The translations under genes and the position numbers were made by a program. From an uncultured Oscillospiraceae bacterium (GTDB lineage Bacteria > Bacillota > Clostridia > Oscillospirales > Oscillospiraceae), in contig CALWXL010000005.1 in NCBI GenBank assembly GCA_944385485.1, positions 1 to 55,275 of the forward strand: a stretch of 55,275 nucleotides of DNA, read 5' to 3'. Positions within the stretch are counted from its first letter, which is position 1. Every line of letters begins with the position of its first letter. The notes under the pieces are model-generated. The model did no database searches, had not been told where the DNA came from, and saw only the letters and a list, made by a program, of their open reading frames with translations. Of this stretch, positions 50,457 through 55,275 are shown piece after piece.

Positions 50457-50831
50457 TTACAGGGCATATTCCGAGATCACAGCACAGATCTCCCTCACAT
50501 CTGCTCCGGCGGTAAATTCAAAGCGAACCCGGCCCAGGCTGCTGAACCACAGTTCCAATTCGCTGTCCAGGTCAAACACCCCAGAGGTCTCGACGGAAAA
50601 GGCCTGGATCTTCTTATAGGGCAGCGAAGAGTAGTCGGTTTTCTTCCCTGTGATCCCCTGCACATTGATGGTGATGACCCGACGGTTGGTAAACACCACG
50701 CCGTCCCGTACCGTGCGGAAGGAAGCTATGATCTCCTCCTCCGGGGCAAACATGGGACTCAGCCGCTCTTCATACGTGCTGTTGTCCACGGCTTTCAGCT
50801 TGAGAAAATCTGCATTTTCAAAGTCGATCAT
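50457..50831 (-). CDS. PH-domain protein (bPH type)
   Basis: 124 residues. The whole protein is one bacterial pleckstrin-homology-like domain: MFAPEEEIIASFRTVRDGVV, FTNRRVITINVQGITGKKTD, YSSLPYKKIQAFSVETSGVF and SLGRVRFEFTAGADVREI. This family is common in Firmicutes without known function. AGGAGGAGG precedes the ATG. It is a single gene. Confidence 0.9.
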   Translation of the reverse strand: MIDFENADFLKLKAVDNSTYEERLSPMFAPEEEIIASFRTVRDGVVFTNRRVITINVQGITGKKTDYSSLPYKKIQAFSVETSGVFDLDSELELWFSSLGRVRFEFTAGADVREICAVISEYAL

Positions 50832-50932
50832 GGTGGTACCTCCTCCTATCTGAGTATGTACATGGTAACACAGTCATTCCCCTTTGTCCACCATCCAGAA
50901 TCCACACCATGACCAAGTCCCTACAGCGAACC

Positions 50933-51367
50933 TTATTTCTTACTTGTTTGGTTTCCTCTGTTCAGGGACAACATCCAAAGTAAAAAGGTGATCCCCAACA
51001 AAACCCATGGTGTAGCCCCACTTAAAAATTCCACAATGGGATAGCCTTCCAAAAGGTTTCCCAGTATCAGTACTATGCCCCCCAGCAAAATGGAAACCCA
51101 CGCCACAGCAAAAACGGTTTTCTCAGTTTTCCTCCGTTCTTCGTCCCTTTCTATTTTTCGCAGCATAGCCTTGTCTCCTTTCAGCAGCTCATCCAGGCTG
51201 ATTTGATAGAGTTCACTCATTCGGATCAGGCTCAAGATATCCGGCAGTGATTTCCCAGTTTCCCAATTGGAAATAGTCTGTCTGGACACCATCAATCGTT
51301 CCGACACTTGTGCCTGGGTGAGTTTGTGTTCTTCTCGTGCTTTTTTGACCATGTCGCCAATGTTCAT
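50933..51367 (-). CDS. XRE-family regulator with membrane anchor
   Basis: 144 residues. Helix-turn-helix at residues 7-60 (HKLTQAQVSERLMVSRQTIS, NWETGKSLPDI), then two membrane helices (VFAVAWVSILLGGIVLILG and WVLLGITFLLWMLSL). Membrane-tethered XRE regulators of this size are frequent in Clostridia, often near envelope or transporter genes. It lies between the PH-domain and VanY-type genes on the same strand but with independent spacing. Targets are unknown. Confidence 0.88.
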   Translation of the reverse strand: MNIGDMVKKAREEHKLTQAQVSERLMVSRQTISNWETGKSLPDILSLIRMSELYQISLDELLKGDKAMLRKIERDEERRKTEKTVFAVAWVSILLGGIVLILGNLLEGYPIVEFLSGATPWVLLGITFLLWMLSLNRGNQTSKK

Positions 51368-51498
51368 TTTTCCCCTCCTCCGCCTATCAGTTTAGCAAAT
51401 TCAACTACCATGTTCTATCAAAAGTCTTTGACAAGAGGACAAAATCGTGTCAAACTTCTTTTCCCTAACCACTTTTTTCTCCATAGACCGTTACCTAA

Positions 51499-51544
51499 AA
51501 AACGGTGGCTGCTGTCTGATCTAACAGACACCAGCCACCGTTTT
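51499..51544 (-). terminator. Terminator of the VanY-type gene
   Basis: AAAACGGTGGCTG (51499-51511) pairs with CAGCCACCGTTTT (51532-51544), with an inner TGTCTG/CAGACA stem, T-flanked on the minus strand. Confidence 0.85.
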
Positions 51545-51562
51545 CTCACGCCATTTTCCAGG

Positions 51563-52315
51563 TTAAACTACCCCTAAATACTCCTCCAGGCACAACCCAC
51601 TTTCGTAGACCTTTTCCGCCAGGTCTACACCCAGATAGCGGATGTGCCAGGGCTCGTACTGATACCCGGTGATGCTCTCCTTGTCCTTGGGGTAGCGGAT
51701 GATGAAGCCATACTCGTGGGCGTGTTTGGCCAACCACTGTCCAGCCCCCGTCTGGGCAAACTGCAAGTCCACCCACCCCACATCAAAGGCCAGCCCCGTC
51801 TGATGCTCCGAATGTCCGGGCCAAGCAGAATAAGTATCCGCCTTTTCCTCCCCATCCACTGCAACATAATCATTGTACAACTCTTCCTGGGTCTCAAAAG
51901 AGCGGTATCCGCTCATCAGGGGCATGGAATATCCCGCCCGCTGGGCCCCCTGTTGCAGCTTCAACAGGGCCTGATATGCCGTTGCATCCTCCCCGTCTCC
52001 GTAAGCCCGGGGCAGCGCATACTCCTTGTTGACCAGCAAGACGCCGTCTATGTATGTGGGTTCCACCGTCTCGTAGTACGCATAACTCTTCCCACTAGGT
52101 GACAGCGGCCCTTGGGTCTGCTCCACCATGGTGTCAATGTGCTTGCTCCCCACCCAATCCGTGGGCTCTGGAGTGGCCTCCACCACTTCCTCCTGGGGCG
52201 GCAAAGACGGTGCCTGCTGTCCCCACCGGACCGCCTGTGCAGAACACCCGGAGCTTGTGAACAAAATGCCCACAATTCCCCCGAGTGCCAACATCTTTTG
52301 TATCGAATTCCTCAC
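51563..52315 (-). CDS. VanY-type D-alanyl-D-alanine carboxypeptidase lipoprotein
   Basis: 250 residues from GTG 52315, 7 nt after AGGAGG. Signal peptide with TSSGC lipobox. The M15B peptidase motifs are SGYRSFETQ, PGHSEHQTGLAFDV (zinc His and Asp) and EPWHIRYLG (second zinc His). It removes the terminal D-Ala from peptidoglycan stems outside the cell; resistance involvement is not implied, as no van cluster is present. Confidence 0.92.
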   Translation of the reverse strand: MRNSIQKMLALGGIVGILFTSSGCSAQAVRWGQQAPSLPPQEEVVEATPEPTDWVGSKHIDTMVEQTQGPLSPSGKSYAYYETVEPTYIDGVLLVNKEYALPRAYGDGEDATAYQALLKLQQGAQRAGYSMPLMSGYRSFETQEELYNDYVAVDGEEKADTYSAWPGHSEHQTGLAFDVGWVDLQFAQTGAGQWLAKHAHEYGFIIRYPKDKESITGYQYEPWHIRYLGVDLAEKVYESGLCLEEYLGVV

Positions 52316-52424
52316 GGATAAACCTCCTGTTGTACATCCAGCCCTCTTACGAGCACTAGGTATCATACACCATCTTCTTCCCTATGTCAATATTTACCAT
52401 ATCTTTACAGCCTATATTTGAGGA

Positions 52425-52459
52425 AAAAGCCTGTGGCACACCATCTGCCACAGGCTTTT
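52425..52459 (-). terminator. Terminator of the ABC operon
   Basis: 14-bp perfect stem AAAAGCCTGTGGCA/TGCCACAGGCTTTT (52425-52438 with 52446-52459) just past the ATPase stop codon, T-rich on the minus strand. Confidence 0.9.
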
Positions 52460-52461
52460 CC

Positions 52462-53220
52462 TTAGAAACAGTAATAATATTGCCGTCCTTTGGATGTGTC
52501 CAACCATTGGATATCCACCTGACACAACTGCGTCAGCACCCCCGCTTCCAGCATGTCCTGAGGGGTGCCCACATGGGTGATGGCTCCGTCCTGGAGGATC
52601 GCCAGCTGATGGGAGAGCTTCATGGCCATGATGATGTCGTGGAGCACCATAAAGACCGCCTTCCCCTGTCCAGCCAGTTTCTCCACCACATCCATAAACT
52701 TGATCTGCTGGGAAACATCCAGGTAAGTGGTGGGCTCATCCAGCAAAATCACCGGGGCCTGTTGTGCCAACGCCATGGCGATATACACCTTCTGACGCAT
52801 ACCACCGGAAAGGTTGGCCATGGGCTGGGTGGCCAGATGGGCAATTCCCATTTCCTCCATAGCCTGCTGGGCCACCTCATAGTCCTCTTTCTGATAGCGA
52901 CGGGGATAGCGCAGATGGGGAAACCGTCCGTGGAGCACCATCCGCTCCACGGTGATCTCCGGCACACTTCTGCCCTGAGCCAGATAAGCCACCTGTCGGG
53001 CGCGCTGGGTGGAGGACTGAGGGAGCAGGGAGACCCCATCCACCAAAACATCCCCGGAATTCACCGGGAGCAGACCCACGATGCTCTTGAGCAAGGTGCT
53101 CTTGCCGCAGCCGTTGCTGCCCAACAGGGTGGTGATCTCCCCAGAGTTCACCGTCAAGTTTACATCGTGTAAAATCTCCCGCTTGCCGTATCCGGCACAC
53201 AGATGTTGTATCTCAATCAT
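52462..53220 (-). CDS. FecE-type ABC transporter ATP-binding protein (second system)
   Basis: 252 residues from ATG 53220 (GGGAGGAC upstream), overlapping the permease 3' end. Walker A GSNGCGKST, Q-loop YLAQG, signature NLSGGMRQKV, Walker B VILLDEPTTYLD and H-loop LHDI. The siderophore/haem/cobalamin uptake type (FepC-like). Last gene of a three-gene operon. Confidence 0.92.
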   Translation of the reverse strand: MIEIQHLCAGYGKREILHDVNLTVNSGEITTLLGSNGCGKSTLLKSIVGLLPVNSGDVLVDGVSLLPQSSTQRARQVAYLAQGRSVPEITVERMVLHGRFPHLRYPRRYQKEDYEVAQQAMEEMGIAHLATQPMANLSGGMRQKVYIAMALAQQAPVILLDEPTTYLDVSQQIKFMDVVEKLAGQGKAVFMVLHDIIMAMKLSHQLAILQDGAITHVGTPQDMLEAGVLTQLCQVDIQWLDTSKGRQYYYCF

Positions 53221-54241
53221 TGCGATGTCCTCCCCGATAGCGCAGCAGCAGCACCATAAACACCGGACCGCCGATGATGGACATGAGGATGCCCACCGGC
53301 AGCTCATGGGGGGCAAACATCAGACGGGCCAGCAGGTCGCAGGCTGTGACAAAGCCACCGCCCCACACCACACAGATGGGAAGCAGCCATCGGCTCTCGT
53401 TACCCACCACCCTCCGGGCTAAATGGGGCACAATGAGGCCTACAAAGCCCAACAGGCCTGCAAAACTCACCGCTGCCCCGGCCAACAGCGCCGCCAACAC
53501 CAAAAAGAGCACCCGAACTTGGCGCACAGGAAGTCCCACCCCCTGGGCGGTCTCGTCCCCCAGGGAGACAATGTCCAACTCATTGCACAAGGTGAGCAGC
53601 ACCAGCAGAGCCCCGGCGATGAGCACCATGGCAGGCAGCAGACGGGCATAGGTGACCGATGAAAATCCCCCCACCCGGAACTCCTGCCCCAAGGTGGTGG
53701 CATCAGGGACCAGGACAGACACCGACTCGCTCATGGCATTGAGAATGCTGTTGAGGGCCACGCCGCACAAGATCACCGTGGTACGGGAGACACCTGCCCG
53801 GCGCACAAAGAGGGCGATGCCCAGTACCACCAACAAGCTGCCCCCGAAGGCGGCCAAGGAAATGCCCCAGCCGGAGATGACCCCAGCCGCAGCGCACAGG
53901 GTGACCCCCAGTCCCGCTCCGGCGTTGACACCAATGACATTGGAGGAGGCCAGCTTGTTGGCCAGAACATTTTGCAGCACGGCTCCCGAGGCGGACAGAG
54001 CCGCCCCGGCAAACGCGCTGGCCAGGGTGCGGGGCAAGCGGGCGTACCAGACGATGCTGCTCTCCCATCCTGCCCCCGGCCCTTGGGACAGTGCCCGCAC
54101 CAGTTCTTCCACGGTCAGCGGGATGACGCCCAGGCAAATGCTGGCCACCATTACCGCCACGCACACCAGCAGGCTCACCCCAATCAGCCACCACCAGTTG
54201 GCCCGCTTAGTCTTGGAACAGGAGCTCTTCCAGGTGCGCAT
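53213..54241 (-). CDS. FecCD-type ABC transporter permease (second system)
   Basis: 342 residues from ATG 54241 (GGGGAGAAG upstream), overlapping the end of the binding-protein gene by 35 bp. About nine to ten helices; YARLPRTLASAFAGAALSAS, GVNAGAGLGVTLCAAAG and GFVGLIVPHLARRVVGNESR are FecCD signatures. It differs clearly from the permease at 19215, so the two systems likely take different ligands. Confidence 0.92.
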   Translation of the reverse strand: MRTWKSSCSKTKRANWWWLIGVSLLVCVAVMVASICLGVIPLTVEELVRALSQGPGAGWESSIVWYARLPRTLASAFAGAALSASGAVLQNVLANKLASSNVIGVNAGAGLGVTLCAAAGVISGWGISLAAFGGSLLVVLGIALFVRRAGVSRTTVILCGVALNSILNAMSESVSVLVPDATTLGQEFRVGGFSSVTYARLLPAMVLIAGALLVLLTLCNELDIVSLGDETAQGVGLPVRQVRVLFLVLAALLAGAAVSFAGLLGFVGLIVPHLARRVVGNESRWLLPICVVWGGGFVTACDLLARLMFAPHELPVGILMSIIGGPVFMVLLLRYRGGHRND

Positions 54242-55166
54242 AGGCTTCTCCCCACTGGTCGTTGGGCTTCATGTTATAGAGGTGACGATCCATGTAATAC
54301 ACATGCCCCTCCTGCACAGCGTCCAGCTGCTGCCACAGAGGGTTGCTGGCCAAGGTGCTCTCCAGGTTGGCATAGGCCGCCTCCTCATTGTCCCCCATGG
54401 TGACCACAAAGATTTTGTCCGGATTGGCGGCCAGAATTCCCTCCATGCTCAAATCCTCCAGGAGACTGCCGTCCTGATCGGCAATGTTGATGCATCCCAG
54501 CTTGGCCAGCATTTCGCCCAGCACCGTCCCCTGGCTGTTTTTGGCCCGCACGCTGGAGGACGAGGTGCGCAGTACCAACACCGTCTGAGGGTCATCCGGG
54601 TCCATCTCCTCCCGGCTGCGCTGCAAGACTCCTTCCACCTGCTCCTGGACCTCCACCCCATTGGTCTGATAGCTCTGGCTGTCCCCGGTGATGTCGGTGC
54701 AGATTTTCAGCATGTGCAGGTAATCCTCAAACTCCGCAACATCAAAGTAGGCCACAGAGATTCCCGCCCCCTCCAGAGCCTCCTTCCACTCCAGATGCTG
54801 GGTGGTATTGCTGCTGGCCAGCACAAAATCGGGGCGGCTGGACAGCAATGCCTCCAGGCTCAACTGCTTGAGCACCCCCAGATTTACTGTGTCTTCATCC
54901 AGCGGCAAATCGAAGTCCTCCCATGCATCATCGGTGGCTGCACACAGTTCTCCTCCAGCCAGCACCCACAAGTCCGCGTAGCTGCCCAGCAGGGCAGCCA
55001 CACGCTGCGGGTGATCTACCGTCACTTCACGGCCCAAATCATCTGTAAAGGTATATACATGTTCAGGGGTTGAGCTCTCCTGGTTTTTTGGTGAAGAGGC
55101 GCATCCACTCAATGCGCTCAACAGCATGATTCCCGCCAGACACACTCCAACCATTTGTTTTTTCAT
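54207..55166 (-). CDS. FecB-type substrate-binding lipoprotein (second system)
   Basis: 319 residues from ATG 55166 (CGGAGAGAACT upstream). Lipobox ALSGC, then VYTFTDDLGREVTVDHPQRV and the two-lobe helical-backbone fold. SSSSVRAKNSQGTVLGEMLA lies in the second lobe. Ligand unknown (iron complex, haem or corrinoid are candidates). A terminator-like hairpin lies 19 bp ahead of the start codon. Confidence 0.88.
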   Translation of the reverse strand: MKKQMVGVCLAGIMLLSALSGCASSPKNQESSTPEHVYTFTDDLGREVTVDHPQRVAALLGSYADLWVLAGGELCAATDDAWEDFDLPLDEDTVNLGVLKQLSLEALLSSRPDFVLASSNTTQHLEWKEALEGAGISVAYFDVAEFEDYLHMLKICTDITGDSQSYQTNGVEVQEQVEGVLQRSREEMDPDDPQTVLVLRTSSSSVRAKNSQGTVLGEMLAKLGCINIADQDGSLLEDLSMEGILAANPDKIFVVTMGDNEEAAYANLESTLASNPLWQQLDAVQEGHVYYMDRHLYNMKPNDQWGEAYAHLEELLFQD

Positions 55167-55184
55167 AGTTCTCTCCGTTCCCAT

Positions 55185-55223
55185 AAAAATCAGCCCAGCA
55201 CTTGGGGTGTTGGGCTGATTTTT
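55185..55223 (-). terminator. Terminator-like hairpin ahead of the second FecBCD operon
   Basis: 13-bp perfect stem (55185-55197 with 55211-55223) extended by GCAC/GTGT, with a T run on the minus strand 19 bp before the binding-protein ATG. It ends the gene at the window edge or acts as an attenuator. Confidence 0.75.
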
Positions 55224-55232
55224 TGTTGTTTC

Positions 55233-55275
55233 TCAGCAGGTTGCCCCGCCCTTGACCGTCTTGTTCAGAATGGTG
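55233..55275 (-). CDS. 3' end of an unidentified gene (partial)
   Basis: Reading from the right edge on the minus strand gives T-I-L-N-K-T-V-K-G-G-A-T-C and a TGA at 55235-55233. This could be the C-terminus of a protein whose gene starts beyond the window. It is too short to identify. The stop lies 10 bp before the terminator-like hairpin. Confidence 0.4.
   Translation of the reverse strand, partial: TILNKTVKGGATC

Overview
The window looks like a chromosomal segment of a gut-type member of the Clostridia, probably an Oscillospiraceae (Flavonifractor/Intestinimonas-like) bacterium. This is inferred from the moderately high GC, AGGAGG ribosome-binding sites, TTGACA/TATAAT promoters, type III glutamine synthetase, a selenium-dependent molybdenum-hydroxylase maturation set and many Clostridia-type accessory proteins. 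No phage, CRISPR array or intact insertion sequence is visible. The only mobile-element trace is a transposase remnant at the extreme left end.

Layout. 1-6.2 kb: transposase scrap, acetyltransferase, MerR regulator plus triple-domain lipoprotein, Nudix hydrolase, SGNH hydrolase plus rhodanese lipoprotein, a regulator, a coiled-coil protein and two very small genes. 6.3-9.0 kb: five-gene operon (conserved protein, deformylase-like protein, TIGR04076 protein, short-chain dehydrogenase, phosphoesterase). 9.1-10.6 kb: regulator, a von Willebrand A gene interrupted by an in-frame TGA, and an apparently N-terminally eroded DUF2200 gene. 10.7-16.7 kb: selenium/molybdenum-cofactor cluster (yqeC facing a ModE-like regulator-selD-yedF-yqeB-cysteine desulfurase-DUF3343-XdhC operon). 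16.8-21.8 kb: operon of a methyltransferase, a FecBCD-type transporter and a THEP1-like NTPase, divergent from a Crp/Fnr regulator. 22.2-24.9 kb: ECF sigma factor, membrane protein and lipoprotein serpin. 24.9-28.6 kb: M18 aminopeptidase, hcp and ferredoxin. 28.6-31.2 kb: VWA protein and glycerate kinase. 31.4-36.2 kb: CydDC-like exporter, YgbA and DUF454 proteins, then TspO. 36.6-37.2 kb: two divergent identical tRNA-Ala(GGC) genes. 37.3-47.4 kb: nitrogen assimilation (gltBD divergent from glnN-asnB). 47.5-50.4 kb: probable Mn2+ (yybP-ykoY) riboswitch and P-type ATPase. 50.4-55.3 kb: PH-domain protein, membrane XRE regulator, VanY-type peptidase and a second FecBCD-type transporter.

The strongest regulatory observation is that the promoter of the methyltransferase-transporter-NTPase operon and that of ferredoxin-hcp each carry a TGTTGT-N4-ACAAC(A/G) palindrome at exactly the same distance (29.5 bp) from an extended -10 box, at about -41.5. 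The former lies in the divergent promoter of the Crp/Fnr gene. I infer that this regulator is HcpR-like, activates both operons and represses itself. This would tie an uncharacterised metal or cofactor uptake operon to the nitrosative-stress enzyme Hcp. A second palindrome family (GTTAGC-N4-GCTAAC type) links a small membrane protein at 22.0 kb with the CydDC-YgbA-DUF454 operon at 31.4 kb. Together these suggest a dispersed redox or nitrosative-stress regulon next to selenium/molybdenum cofactor genes.
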